Positions 53,788 to 63,736 are shown, counted from the first letter of the stretch. The stretch: DNA of 64,000 nt from Marinomonas algarum (GCF_020532605.1 NZ_JAJATW010000004.1:124001-188000); one strand, 5' to 3'. Program-made: numbers and translations. Notes: a model not told the origin generated them from the letters alone.

Positions 53788-56700
53788 ATGACACAGTTTT
53801 TTATCCATCGACCGGTTTTTGCCTGGGTATTGGCCATCACAGTGATGATAGTGGGTGCCTTTGGCTTACAAAGTTTGGCCATCTCACAATACCCAGAAGT
53901 CGCGCCAACATCCGTGAACATTAGCGCCACTTATGCTGGCGCTTCTGGTGAAATTGTCGCTAACTCAGTGACCTCTGTTATTGAGGACGGCATGACCGAC
54001 CTTGATGGTTTGTTGTACATGACGTCGACGTCTAGTGAAGGTAGCTCCAGTATTTCCTTAACCTTTGACAGTGCGGTCGACCCAGACATAGCCCAAGTAC
54101 AGGTGCAAAATAAGTTGCAACTGGTTGAAGGCTCTTTGCCGGCCGCCGTCATCAGCACAGGGATTTCGGTGACTCGCTCTAGTAGCAGTATCTTGCTGGT
54201 TGGAGGGTTAGTCTCAACCGATGGCAAATATTCGGATGTGGCCTTAGGTAATTTATTTTCTGACAAGATGCAAAAGCAGTTAGAGCGACTTGAAGGGGTT
54301 GGCGATGTCAACTTATTCGGTAGTGAATATGCCATGCGGGTTTGGTTAGACGCCAGCAAGCTGTATCAATATTCCTTAACACCGAGTGATGTGACCAGTG
54401 CCATTAGCAGCCAAAACACCAACGTCACCGTTGGCTCTTTGGGGGCGACGCCCAGCGCCGAAGGTCAGCAAACGAAAATTTTGCTGAAGACACGCTCTCA
54501 ACTGACTTCCGTGAGTGATTTTGAAAGCATCGTATTAACCACGAATGACGATGGCTCCTCTGTCTTCTTAAGTGATGTGGCCAGAATCGAGCTTGATAAT
54601 GACAGTTACGATATTACCTCTATTTACAACAACTATAACGCAGTAGGCTTTGGCGTAAACTTATCTACCGGCGCTAACGCGGTGGAAACGTCGGAACGTG
54701 TACACAGCACTATTTCGCAATTGTCTGCAGGGCTTCCTCAAGGTGTGGAGACCGTATATTCCTACGACACAACGCCCTTCATTGAGAAATCCATTACGCA
54801 AATCTTTCACACCTTGATCGAAGCCATCGCCTTAGTATTTATCGTTATCTTGGTGTTTTTGCAGAGCTGGCGAGCGACTTTGATTCCAACCATCGTGGTG
54901 CCCATTGTCTTGTTGGGGACGTTTGCCATTCTGGAGGCGGCAGGGCTAACCCTGAATACGCTTACCATGTTTGCGCTCGTATTGGCCATCGGCTTGTTGG
55001 TCGATGATGCCATCGTCGTGGTGGAAAACGTGGAACGCATTATGGAAGAAGAAAAACTCAGCGCCTTGGCAGCCACAGAAAAAAGCATGAAAGAAATTTC
55101 CTCTGCTCTGGTTGGTATCGTGATTGTACTGTCATCAGTTTTCTTACCTATGTCCTTTATGAGCGGCTCAACGGGAACCATTTATCGTCAGTTCTCGGTG
55201 ACCATTATTTCTGCGATGGTGTTGTCTCTGTTTGTGGCGCTTATCCTAACGCCAGCCATGTGTGCGACCCTACTCAAGCCGTCCCATGGTAAGCGTAAAA
55301 ACGTTGCAGCTCGCGGCTTCAATAAGGTATTTGACCGTTTAAACCTAAGCTACACGGGCAGCGTGACACGTTTTCTGAAAAGACCGTTCAGAATGCTGTT
55401 ATCCGTTGCATTAATTAGCGTTGCGTGTAATTACCTTTATCAACAGTTGCCTTCTAGCTTTGTACCAACAGAAGACCAAAGTATTCTGATGGTCACCGTG
55501 TCTTTGCCAGAAAATGCCACTCGTGCACAAACCACCAAGACCGCAACCGCCATTAAGGATTACCTATTAAACGAACAGGGTGATTATGTTGAAGGGGTCT
55601 TTTCTCCTATCGGTTACAGCTTTGATGGTAAAGGCCAAAACAAAGCGATGGCGTTTGTTAAATTAAAAGATATTTCTGAACGCCCTAATAAGTCGGCAGC
55701 ACAAATTGCCGCTGAGGCCAACGGTCAATTTGGCAGCGGTCGATATGGGCAAGTGTTGTTTTTGCTTCCTCCTGCTATTCAAGGTCTGGGCACCTCCAAT
55801 GGTTTCCAAATGTACCTGATTGACCGTGGTAACAACGGTATTGAAGCGTTACAGCAACAAGCTCAGAAATTAGCGGCTGACGCCCAGCAATCTGGTTTGG
55901 TGACGGCAGTACGGGGCTTTGATACGAACACAGCGACTCAACTGACCATGGACATCAACGCTCAGCAAGCCCAAGCCTTTGGCTTAAGCTTGTCGGATAT
56001 TAATAACAACTTGTCTATCATCTTTGGTGGCGAATACGTCAATGATTTTATTTTAGATGGCAAGCTGCGCAATGTTCGTGTGAAAGGGGATCAAGAGCAT
56101 CGTATGCAACCGGTTGATATTAACGACTGGTATATGCGCAACAGCAACAATGAGATGGTGCCAATGGCCGCCTTTAGCCAACAAGTTTGGGGTGAAACCA
56201 TCACCACGCTCTACCACCATAACGGGGAAACCGCTATTTCTTTAGAAGGTTCCGCTGCACCGGGTGCGACGTCAGGGGAGGCCATGGATGAAATGGCTCG
56301 CTTAGTCGACAACCTTGGTTCTGATTACGATTACGCCTGGGCAGGGTTGTCTTACCAAGAGCAAATTGCCGGCGACCAAGAAATGATCTTGTACCTGCTT
56401 TCTGCTGTGGTGGTATTCCTTGCTCTTGCGGCGCTTTATGAAAGCTGGTCAGTGCCTTTAGCTGTTATTCTAGCGGTACCGATCAGTGTTCTTGGGGCAC
56501 TATTAGCGACTTGGATATTCGGTCAGTCAAATGATGTTTATTTCAAAGTGGGTATGTTGACCACCATAGGCCTCGCTGCTCGAAACGCCATTTTGATTAT
56601 CGAGTTTGCTGAAAGTATGCGGCAACAGGGCATAGACATTGTAGAAGCCATTATTACAGCGGCCAAAATGCGTCTTCGTCCTATCTTGATGACCACCTTT

Positions 56701-56901
56701 GCCTTTGCTTTTGGTGTTTTACCTTTAGCAACCGCCGATGGCACAGGGGCTAACGCACAAAACTCCATTGGTACCGGTATGCTGGGTGGTATCGTGTTCT
56801 CGGCAATTTTTGGCATCCTGATGGTGCCCGTCCTATACCTCGCCATTATGAAGATTGTTGATAGGGTGAAAAGTATCGGCAAAAAGGAAACAGTAAAATG
56901 A
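53788..56901 (+). CDS. RND multidrug efflux pump, inner-membrane transporter (HAE1/AcrB family)
   Basis: Proton-driven drug exporter of 1037 residues with the 12-helix layout and two large periplasmic loops. It begins FFIHRPVFAWVLAITVMIVG. The proton-relay Asp pair is in GLLVDDAIVVVENVERIM (TM4), and the Lys and Thr partners are expected in TM10-11. PEVAPTSVNISATYAGAS is the typical porter-domain block. Its stop overlaps the start of the outer-membrane gene by four bases. Confidence 0.96.
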   Translation: MTQFFIHRPVFAWVLAITVMIVGAFGLQSLAISQYPEVAPTSVNISATYAGASGEIVANSVTSVIEDGMTDLDGLLYMTSTSSEGSSSISLTFDSAVDPDIAQVQVQNKLQLVEGSLPAAVISTGISVTRSSSSILLVGGLVSTDGKYSDVALGNLFSDKMQKQLERLEGVGDVNLFGSEYAMRVWLDASKLYQYSLTPSDVTSAISSQNTNVTVGSLGATPSAEGQQTKILLKTRSQLTSVSDFESIVLTTNDDGSSVFLSDVARIELDNDSYDITSIYNNYNAVGFGVNLSTGANAVETSERVHSTISQLSAGLPQGVETVYSYDTTPFIEKSITQIFHTLIEAIALVFIVILVFLQSWRATLIPTIVVPIVLLGTFAILEAAGLTLNTLTMFALVLAIGLLVDDAIVVVENVERIMEEEKLSALAATEKSMKEISSALVGIVIVLSSVFLPMSFMSGSTGTIYRQFSVTIISAMVLSLFVALILTPAMCATLLKPSHGKRKNVAARGFNKVFDRLNLSYTGSVTRFLKRPFRMLLSVALISVACNYLYQQLPSSFVPTEDQSILMVTVSLPENATRAQTTKTATAIKDYLLNEQGDYVEGVFSPIGYSFDGKGQNKAMAFVKLKDISERPNKSAAQIAAEANGQFGSGRYGQVLFLLPPAIQGLGTSNGFQMYLIDRGNNGIEALQQQAQKLAADAQQSGLVTAVRGFDTNTATQLTMDINAQQAQAFGLSLSDINNNLSIIFGGEYVNDFILDGKLRNVRVKGDQEHRMQPVDINDWYMRNSNNEMVPMAAFSQQVWGETITTLYHHNGETAISLEGSAAPGATSGEAMDEMARLVDNLGSDYDYAWAGLSYQEQIAGDQEMILYLLSAVVVFLALAALYESWSVPLAVILAVPISVLGALLATWIFGQSNDVYFKVGMLTTIGLAARNAILIIEFAESMRQQGIDIVEAIITAAKMRLRPILMTTFAFAFGVLPLATADGTGANAQNSIGTGMLGGIVFSAIFGILMVPVLYLAIMKIVDRVKSIGKKETVK

Positions 56902-58304
56902 TGAAGTTATTAAAAATGGCCCCCTTCATTCTGTTAACGGGTTGTGCCGCGGTCGGCCCTGACTGGGAAGCGCCAACAGCAGAGCTAGAAAACACCTTTG
57001 TGAGTGGCGAAGGTAGCAGCATTAACGATGTGGCCTACCAAGCTTGGTGGCGAGAGTTTACGGATCCAACCCTGACCGCGCTGGTGGAGAAAGGGTTTGA
57101 GCAAAACCTTAGTATTTTGCAAGCAAAGGAGCGTATCCGTGAAGCCAATGCCCTATTGCGCGAAACAGGCATTAACTCAGCATTAGATGGCTCTCTGTCT
57201 TACAATAGATTGCGCGCTGGCGGTGAAAATGTGTCTACTTCCACCAGTTCAAGCGCGAGTTTGGATGCTGAATTCGTCATCGACTTGTTTGGTGGGATTC
57301 GTCGAGAGCAAGAAGCCGCACAATCCTACTTAGCGGCCACTCAGGCTGATATAGGCACGGAGCGTTTGGCTTGGTTAGCTGAATTGATTGAGAAGTATGC
57401 GGATGCGCGCTATTACCAAAAAGCCGCTCAGCTTACGGCGGCAACCATTAACACGCGCCAAGACACCCTAGCGATTACCCAAAAGCAATTGGATAACGGT
57501 TTGTCTACCCAGTATGAGTTGGCGGAAATAAAAGCCTCATTACAAACGGCTCAAGCGGATTTACCGGGTTATCAGGCGCAATATCAAGCGGCTATTTTTG
57601 CTTTGGCCACGCTGATGGATGAACCGGCTAAACAGATCTTGGCAATGATGTCGTCCAGTACGGATCAGTTAACGCTGCCCACAACGATTGCCACAGGTAT
57701 TCCGGCGGACTTGTTGCGTAATCGTCCAGACATTCGTTATTACGAAGCCGTGCTGCATCAACAAGTGGCGAAAACGGGCGTGGAAGAGTCAGACCTTTAT
57801 CCTTCTATCCGCTTAACCGGCTCGGTGTCTCACGCCAATTCTGCTGATGGTTGGAGCTTTGGGCCGTCAATTTCATTAGGTCTGTTTAATCGAGGCTTAC
57901 TCAAAGCCCAGCGTGATGCACAGATTTCTGCTGCCAATCAGGCAGAGATCGATTGGCGTTCAAGCGTGCTTGACGCTGTAGAGGATGTGCAGGTTGCCCA
58001 GTCTAACTTTACCTTGTATATGCAACAATCTGACCTATTAAAGCAAGCGGCAGAGTCCTACAGTACCGCCCTAGAGCTTGGGCATAACAACTTTAAGAAT
58101 GGCGCCATGACCTTGCTTGATCTGTTAGACACCGTCCGTTCAGAAGCGAGCACACAAATCAGCGCCGCTTCAGCACGTAATACGGCTTTGCAAGAGTGGA
58201 CCGCTTTGCAAATAGCCATTGGGGCAGGGGCAGGGTTTGCAGACGTTGATCAGGATCAGGATCAGGATCAGGAGCAGGCAAATAAAAGTCCATTAGACTC
58301 GTAA
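56898..58304 (+). CDS. RND efflux outer-membrane lipoprotein (OprM/NodT family)
   Basis: Outer-membrane channel of 468 residues. Lipobox LTGC with acylated Cys16, then PDW and the NodT-type repeated helical barrel (LVEKGFEQNLSILQAKERIREANA; TGVEESDLYPSIRLTGSVSH). The C-terminus ends in a DQDQDQDQEQ run from a GATCAG-type 6-base repeat at 58248-58275, unusual for the family. It completes a tripartite pump. Confidence 0.94.
   Translation: MMKLLKMAPFILLTGCAAVGPDWEAPTAELENTFVSGEGSSINDVAYQAWWREFTDPTLTALVEKGFEQNLSILQAKERIREANALLRETGINSALDGSLSYNRLRAGGENVSTSTSSSASLDAEFVIDLFGGIRREQEAAQSYLAATQADIGTERLAWLAELIEKYADARYYQKAAQLTAATINTRQDTLAITQKQLDNGLSTQYELAEIKASLQTAQADLPGYQAQYQAAIFALATLMDEPAKQILAMMSSSTDQLTLPTTIATGIPADLLRNRPDIRYYEAVLHQQVAKTGVEESDLYPSIRLTGSVSHANSADGWSFGPSISLGLFNRGLLKAQRDAQISAANQAEIDWRSSVLDAVEDVQVAQSNFTLYMQQSDLLKQAAESYSTALELGHNNFKNGAMTLLDLLDTVRSEASTQISAASARNTALQEWTALQIAIGAGAGFADVDQDQDQDQEQANKSPLDS
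58248..58275 (+). repeat. 6-base tandem repeat at the end of the OprM-like gene
   Basis: GATCAG units repeat four times, with one GAGCAG variant, encoding Asp-Gln pairs. This could vary in copy number by slippage in steps of two residues without a frameshift. Confidence 0.8.
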
Positions 58305-58362
58305 AAAGGGATTAAGCGAATGACGACCGACATTTTTCAAACTGCTGTTAAGGAAGAATTAG

Positions 58363-60138
58363 ATGGGGGTGGCAGTCTTGATTACTGATGGACACTCAGG
58401 TACGGCGACCTGGCGTGAACGGTTCTTGCGATACAAGTGGGCGCTTTTGGCGCTATTACTGTGCCAAGTAGGGCAGATTACGGCCTCTCTTTTGTTGCCG
58501 AGTTTCAGTGCGGATGTGATCGATGTGGGAATCGCTTCCGCGGACAGCTCAATCATCCGCTATTATGGCGGTCTAATGGGAGTCGCCGCCGGCGTTCAGC
58601 TTGTGCTGAGTGCCGTGGCGGTTTTTCTCGGAGCGTCGGTCGCTTACCGGATAGGCCAAAGTCTGCGCGCTGATGTGTTCAGCAAGGTGCACAACCTTGC
58701 CTTGTCACAAGTGCAGGACTTTACCGTTGGTTCGCTTATTACCCGTTGTACCAATGATGTACTGCAGGTTCAGTCGATGTTGATCATGGCGTTCACTATG
58801 ATTGTGGTCGCCCCTATCATGGGCGTAGGAAGTGCAATCATGGCGGTTCGTCAGGATCTACAACTCTCATGGCTTCTAGTGATTGCAGTGCCGATCTTGG
58901 CGGGCATCATCGGTTTTCTGGCTTTTAAGGCCATCCCGCTTTACCAGAAAATGCAGAAACAGCTTGACAGTGTCAACAGCATCTTGCGCGAACAGATTGA
59001 AGGCATTCGTGTCATCCGTGCTTTTTTACAGCAACCCCGCGAAGGTACGCGCTTCGGATTGGCCAATACAGGTCTAACCGAGACATCGATACAGTCCGGA
59101 CGCTTAATGGCAATGATTATGCCCTCCTTAACCGCGGTGATGCAGCTGACCTCTGTTGCTTTGATCTGGGCAGGTGCCAGCCGAGTTCGAGAAGGCGACT
59201 TGGAGATTGGTGCGCTTATCGCCTTTCTTTCGTATGTTGCGCTGATTCTTATTGCCGTGATGATGATGGGGTTGATGATTGTCATGCTGCCGCGCGCGCT
59301 GGTCAGTGGCAAGCGCATTACGTTACTGCTGCAAAGCCCAGTCGAAGTCGGCCCACCATCAGCCCCCAAGTCCTTGCCACCACGGGGCGCTGGACTGCAC
59401 CTGAAACTTGAAGGTGTTGGTTTTGGCTATTCTGGTGCAGAAGCCATGGTCATCGAAAATATCAGCTTAGACCTTGGCCCAGGAGAGGTGTTGGGCATCA
59501 TTGGCGCAACGGGTTCTGGAAAATCCACCATTCTTAACTTGATCGCGCGGCTTAATGACCCAAGCGCTGGGCGGATCACACTGGGAGGGGTGGATCTGCG
59601 AGAGGTCGCACCCAAAGAGTTATCTTCCCATATCGGCTACGTTCCACAGAAAGCTTATCTGTTCTCTGGAACTATCGCGGATACCCTACGGCTTGGCAAT
59701 TCCGAAGCAAACGAGTCCACACTCTGGGCGGCACTGGAGATTGCACAGGCTGCCGATTTCGTCCGCGCCATGCCCGAAGGGCTTATGGCACCCGTGGCAC
59801 AAGGCGGCGCTAATTTCTCTGGAGGACAGCGGCAACGGCTTGCCATCGCACGGGCGCTTGTTTGTGATGCTGATCTCTATCTTTTTGATGACAGTTTTTC
59901 TGCTCTCGATCAAACGACGGATCGCAAGCTGCGAGCAGCGCTACGGAAAGCAGTGAACCACGCGGCCACGGTGATTGTCAGTCAGCGTGTGGCCTCGATC
60001 AAGGATGCCGACCGGATTGTCGTCATCGAGAAGGGGCGTATGGTCGGTCTTGGCTCGCACGATACTCTGATGCAGACCTGCCCCGTTTACGCCGAGACCG
60101 TTGACTCGCAGGCCATGCCCGAGGAGGGCACAGCATGA
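58363..60138 (+). CDS. Heterodimeric ABC exporter subunit with degenerate ATP site
   Basis: Half-transporter of 591 residues: six membrane helices (about 25-300) then a nucleotide-binding domain with Walker A GATGSGKST, signature FSGGQRQR and Q-loop YVPQKAYLF. Walker B reads LYLFDDSFSALD (Asp for the catalytic Glu) and the switch His is Gln (VIVSQRVASI). This is the degenerate pattern of heterodimeric exporters such as TM287/288. GGAAG precedes ATG 58363. Composition is GC-richer than neighbours. Its stop overlaps the partner start (ATGA). Confidence 0.92.
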   Translation: MGVAVLITDGHSGTATWRERFLRYKWALLALLLCQVGQITASLLLPSFSADVIDVGIASADSSIIRYYGGLMGVAAGVQLVLSAVAVFLGASVAYRIGQSLRADVFSKVHNLALSQVQDFTVGSLITRCTNDVLQVQSMLIMAFTMIVVAPIMGVGSAIMAVRQDLQLSWLLVIAVPILAGIIGFLAFKAIPLYQKMQKQLDSVNSILREQIEGIRVIRAFLQQPREGTRFGLANTGLTETSIQSGRLMAMIMPSLTAVMQLTSVALIWAGASRVREGDLEIGALIAFLSYVALILIAVMMMGLMIVMLPRALVSGKRITLLLQSPVEVGPPSAPKSLPPRGAGLHLKLEGVGFGYSGAEAMVIENISLDLGPGEVLGIIGATGSGKSTILNLIARLNDPSAGRITLGGVDLREVAPKELSSHIGYVPQKAYLFSGTIADTLRLGNSEANESTLWAALEIAQAADFVRAMPEGLMAPVAQGGANFSGGQRQRLAIARALVCDADLYLFDDSFSALDQTTDRKLRAALRKAVNHAATVIVSQRVASIKDADRIVVIEKGRMVGLGSHDTLMQTCPVYAETVDSQAMPEEGTA

Positions 60139-61967
60139 GTACCGCAACAGATAAGAAACTTAAAACCGTTTCAAGAACACAAAACAGCGCCCCTGGCCCT
60201 AGAGGTCCCGGCGGGTCGGTAGCAGGCGAAAAACCCAAAGCCGCAGGAGCGGCCGCGCGGCGAATTTGGACGGCCTTTGGCAGTAATTGTAAAATCCTGA
60301 TTGTCACACTTTTGCTCAGCGTCGGCAGTGTGGTCTGCAGTACCCTAGGCCCGTGGCAGCTTGGCTTTGCGACCGACCTTTTGGTCAGCGATGACTACAC
60401 GTGGTCAGCCCTTATGCGTCAGCTGTTGTTTGTCGCAGGGATCTATCTGGTCGCCTCTGGCCTCAACTTCATTCAGGCGTGGCTGATCAACGGTTTGGTA
60501 CAGAACATGGGGCGTAACCTGCGGGAAAGGGCACAGGCGAAGCTGTCGCAGGTGCCACTTAAGTGGTTTGACGCGCAACCTCGTGGTGAAGTGCTTTCGC
60601 GCTTCACCAACGATATCGATAACATGATCCAAAACCTGCAACAAGTCGCCAGTCAGGCGATGTTGATGCTAATGACTATCATCGGCGTGCTTGCCATGAT
60701 GTTCTGGCTGTCCGTTCCTCTCGCTGCTGCGGCGATCGTAGCGATTGGTGTATCGCTTGGGGCAACGCGTATTCTCAGTCGTTTGGCGCAACCCAAATAT
60801 GCCGAGCAATGGCGTGAAACCGGCCATCTGAATGCGCTGGTGGAAGAAACCGTCACCGGTCAGGCACTGATCCGAGTGTTTGGCGCACGCGACCGTGTGG
60901 ATCAGCAATTCTCTGAAAAAAACAATACTCTGACCGCCGCGAGCATGCGGGCGCAGATCTTCGCTAGCTTGATTCAGCCAACGACAATGTTCGTGAATAA
61001 CATCGCTTATATCGCGGTGGTTGTTTTTGGGGCGCTCCAGGTGCTTTCGGGCGCGCTAAGCCTTGGTGGCGTACAAGCCTTCATTCAGTATATCCGTCAG
61101 ATAGGCCAGCCGATCTCGCAGCTTGGTAGTATGGCCGCTCAGGTGCAATCTGCCTTGGCATCAGCGGAACGGGTGTTTGAACTGCTGGATGCGCCTGAAT
61201 TGTCCACGGACACGGCCGTGCCGACTCACCTTAGCTTGCCAGTAAAAGGTAATGTCTGCTTCGAGCAGGTTGGTTTTCGTTATATTCCTGACCAGCCGCT
61301 GTTTGAAGATGTCAGTCTCGAAGCAAAGCCAGGGCAAATGCTGGCCATCGTCGGTCCCACTGGCGCAGGTAAGACAACATTGATTAACCTGCTGATTCGG
61401 TTTTACGAGATCGACAGCGGAACGATCCGACTGGACGGTGAAGACATCACCACCCTGTCCCGAAAGGACCTGCGTCGTGCCATGGCGATGGTGTTGCAGG
61501 ATACCTGGCTCTTTACCGGAACGGTGCATGACAACATCGCCTATGGCCGCCCGGACGCGACCCGCGAACAGGTCATCGCTGCCGCGAAACGCTGCCATGT
61601 GGATGATTTCGTGCGCACCTTGCACGACGGTTACGATACGGTGCTGGACAACGGCGGCGGGAGTCTCTCTCAGGGGCAGCGTCAGCTTATGACCATTGCC
61701 CGTGCTTTTCTGCTCGACGCACCGATCCTTATCCTCGACGAGGCGACAAGTTCAGTCGATACACGTACCGAATTGCAAATCCAGACTGCCATGGCTGACC
61801 TGCGTCAGGGCCGCACCAGCTTTGTCATTGCCCATCGCCTGTCGACCATCCGTGATGCCGACATGATTGTCTATATGGAAAACGGCAACGTGCTCGAAAC
61901 TGGAACCCATGAACAACTCATGGCGTTGAAAGGTGGCTACTGGCAACTTCAGAGCATAAGCGCATAA
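60135..61967 (+). CDS. Heterodimeric ABC exporter subunit with canonical ATP site
   Basis: Partner half-transporter of 610 residues. A Gly/Pro/Ala/Arg-rich N-terminal extension (about 1-45) precedes six membrane helices. The nucleotide-binding domain has Walker A GPTGAGKTT, signature LSQGQRQL, Walker B LILDEATSSVD with the catalytic Glu, and switch His in VIAHRLSTI. With the preceding gene it makes a complete exporter, probably of drugs or lipids. It shares the raised GC and C/G-ending codons of its partner. Confidence 0.92.
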   Translation: MSTATDKKLKTVSRTQNSAPGPRGPGGSVAGEKPKAAGAAARRIWTAFGSNCKILIVTLLLSVGSVVCSTLGPWQLGFATDLLVSDDYTWSALMRQLLFVAGIYLVASGLNFIQAWLINGLVQNMGRNLRERAQAKLSQVPLKWFDAQPRGEVLSRFTNDIDNMIQNLQQVASQAMLMLMTIIGVLAMMFWLSVPLAAAAIVAIGVSLGATRILSRLAQPKYAEQWRETGHLNALVEETVTGQALIRVFGARDRVDQQFSEKNNTLTAASMRAQIFASLIQPTTMFVNNIAYIAVVVFGALQVLSGALSLGGVQAFIQYIRQIGQPISQLGSMAAQVQSALASAERVFELLDAPELSTDTAVPTHLSLPVKGNVCFEQVGFRYIPDQPLFEDVSLEAKPGQMLAIVGPTGAGKTTLINLLIRFYEIDSGTIRLDGEDITTLSRKDLRRAMAMVLQDTWLFTGTVHDNIAYGRPDATREQVIAAAKRCHVDDFVRTLHDGYDTVLDNGGGSLSQGQRQLMTIARAFLLDAPILILDEATSSVDTRTELQIQTAMADLRQGRTSFVIAHRLSTIRDADMIVYMENGNVLETGTHEQLMALKGGYWQLQSISA

Positions 61968-61968
61968 G

Positions 61969-62001
61969 CACAACGACCCAGTAAATTACTGGATCGTTGT
62001 G
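61969..62001. terminator. Long hairpin after the ABC exporter
   Basis: CACAACGACCCAGT pairs with ACTGGATCGTTGTG (one mismatch) around AAATT. There is little T-tract, so termination may depend on other factors; it also faces the converging MFS gene. Confidence 0.55.
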
Positions 62002-62064
62002 TGGCTCTAACAGCGAGAAAACTGGCGTTATGAACACACAAAGGAGTTACTTGTCGACAGTGGA

Positions 62065-63243
62065 CTAACGTCCTTTAAGTGCATGGTAGAGCAGTCCAAT
62101 ACCAGTAATCAAAGCGCAAAATACACACACAGAGAACCAGTTAAAATGACTGATAATCTTAACGCCAAGGGCTGAACCGAGGGTGGCACCTGAATAGTAG
62201 AACAGCATGTAAACGGCGTTGATCCGACTTTGAGCGGCGGGGTCGATAGAGAAAATACGCACTTGGTTCGCCACTTGTCCGCTGAATACACCAAGATCGA
62301 TCAGAATAATGCCAAGGGCGAGTCCCCAAAGACGATCTGCAAATAGAGCCGCAATAATAAACCCTGAAATAATGAGCGTCATGGATGCGATTAATACGCG
62401 GTAGCTGCCAAATTTGGGTACCCATTTTCCTGAAAGCTTAGCACCTATGATGCCGGACATTGCAATGATGCCGAATAAGCCGATTTGTTGTGCATCGTAA
62501 CTAAAAGGTGGCTTGCTCACATGTAAGGCTAAGGTTGCCCACATGGCATTAAAGGCGGCAAACCATAGCGCCCCAATCAATGCGCTTTGGCGTAAGATTT
62601 TATGTTGTTTTATTAGCCCCCACATGCTGGTGATGAGTTTTAAATAGGGTAGGGTATTAGCCGGTTTGTTTTGGGGTAAGTAGCGATACAACAATAAGCC
62701 GAAGCAGGCTGAAATCACCCCCGACATAACGAACACCGCGCGCCAGCCGAAATGTTCTCCTATACTACCGCTGATCACTCGTGAAATTAGAATTCCCATG
62801 GTGAGTCCCGTCATGACAGTCCCCATCACTTGCGCTTTGTCTTTAGCCGAGCTTAATGACGCGGCAAAGGGAATGAGTTGCTGAGTAATGTTGGCACTGA
62901 GGCCTAAAACGAAACAAGCGACGATCAAAACATAGCCTGTTTGTGAAAGCGCTGCAGTGAACGCAGTGAGGGTCAATAATACCGATAAAATGGAAATGAC
63001 ATCGCGCCTAGGAAAACGATCACCTAAGGGAGATATCAATAATAAAGCCGCCGCATAGCCAAGTTGGGTAGCGGCGGGTATGGCGCCTAGCAATAAGTCA
63101 CTTAGCGCCAAATCCTGACCAATCAGCGGCAAAATAGGTTGGTTATAATAAAGGTTCGCCGCAGTGGCTGAGACGGCCGTAGCAATCAAAAAGATCAGTT
63201 TCTTGCTGATGCTCACAGGCTCGTGATAGGTGTTGGCTGACAT
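62065..63243 (-). CDS. MFS transporter, drug/sugar efflux type
   Basis: Major facilitator of 392 residues with about 12 helices. The motif A-like loop is SPLGDRFPRRDV between TM2 and TM3, followed by a second-half counterpart GKWVPKFGSYRV. NLYYNQPILPLIGQDLAL near TM1 is typical of a YnfM/SotB-like branch. From ATG 63243 the start is MSANTYHEPVSISKK; the frame extends 20 residues more but without a hydrophobic opening. Substrate unknown. No regulator is adjacent. Confidence 0.88.
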   Translation of the reverse strand: MSANTYHEPVSISKKLIFLIATAVSATAANLYYNQPILPLIGQDLALSDLLLGAIPAATQLGYAAALLLISPLGDRFPRRDVISILSVLLTLTAFTAALSQTGYVLIVACFVLGLSANITQQLIPFAASLSSAKDKAQVMGTVMTGLTMGILISRVISGSIGEHFGWRAVFVMSGVISACFGLLLYRYLPQNKPANTLPYLKLITSMWGLIKQHKILRQSALIGALWFAAFNAMWATLALHVSKPPFSYDAQQIGLFGIIAMSGIIGAKLSGKWVPKFGSYRVLIASMTLIISGFIIAALFADRLWGLALGIILIDLGVFSGQVANQVRIFSIDPAAQSRINAVYMLFYYSGATLGSALGVKIISHFNWFSVCVFCALITGIGLLYHALKGR

Positions 63244-63395
63244 AAGTGGCTCGATGTAATTTGGGTGAACGATAGAGCGCGATCTTAAGCAGATTAGATT
63301 CATAATAGAAATGTTATATTTCTATAAAATCTATACAGATTTGGTATTGATTATGTGGGGGTTAAGTTTTTAAAAAGTCCAGAATAGGGTATTTC

Positions 63396-63571
63396 TTGAG
63401 CATTCATAAACTAAATGTCACCCGCCCTTTTGCGGTTAGACAACACAACCGGTTGTTTGCTGTCATTAAAATCGCCAAAGTCAACTGCCTAGAACCAGCA
63501 AGTTATCTCCTCTGCTTGATTACATTGCTGACGCCGATACCCTGGAAAGACATGAAGTCCTCTTACCATAG
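63396..63571 (+). pseudogene. IS66-family transposase C-terminal remnant
   Basis: The translated fragment resembles the end of IS66 TnpC: VTRPFAVRQHNRLF (compare RPFxxGRxNWLFS), then IKIAKVNCLEPASYL (compare IETAKANGLEPYxYL). A run of about 15 residues is missing between these blocks, and after LITLL the match continues in another frame as ADADTLERHEVLLP, then a stop at 63571. So it is a deleted, frameshifted relic. GGCCGAAAGCG at 63577-63587 could be the decayed right inverted repeat. Confidence 0.7.
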
Positions 63572-63696
63572 AGTAGGCCGAAAGCGATTCAAATGAACAG
63601 AGCAAGCTGTGTTGTTGTAAGGGCGGATATAATGACGTCTACGTTCGGTGTATTCATGCTTCTGTTTAGGTGTGTAGTTTAATCACACTTTACTAG

Positions 63697-63736
63697 GATT
63701 AACGATCATGATTTACTTATTATACTAATGTTAATC
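63697..63736. promoter_or_regulatory. Inverted repeat around a possible -10 upstream of the last lipoprotein
   Basis: GATTAAC (63697-63703) and GTTAATC (63730-63736) flank TATACT at 63721-63726. This could be a promoter with a repressor site. No good -35 is seen. Confidence 0.35.

Noticed and set aside
58320-58388. 22-codon frame starting at ATG 58320 overlapping the first ABC gene
   Set aside because: It has no strong ribosome site and reads into the ABC gene in another frame; the ABC start has GGAAG at ideal spacing.
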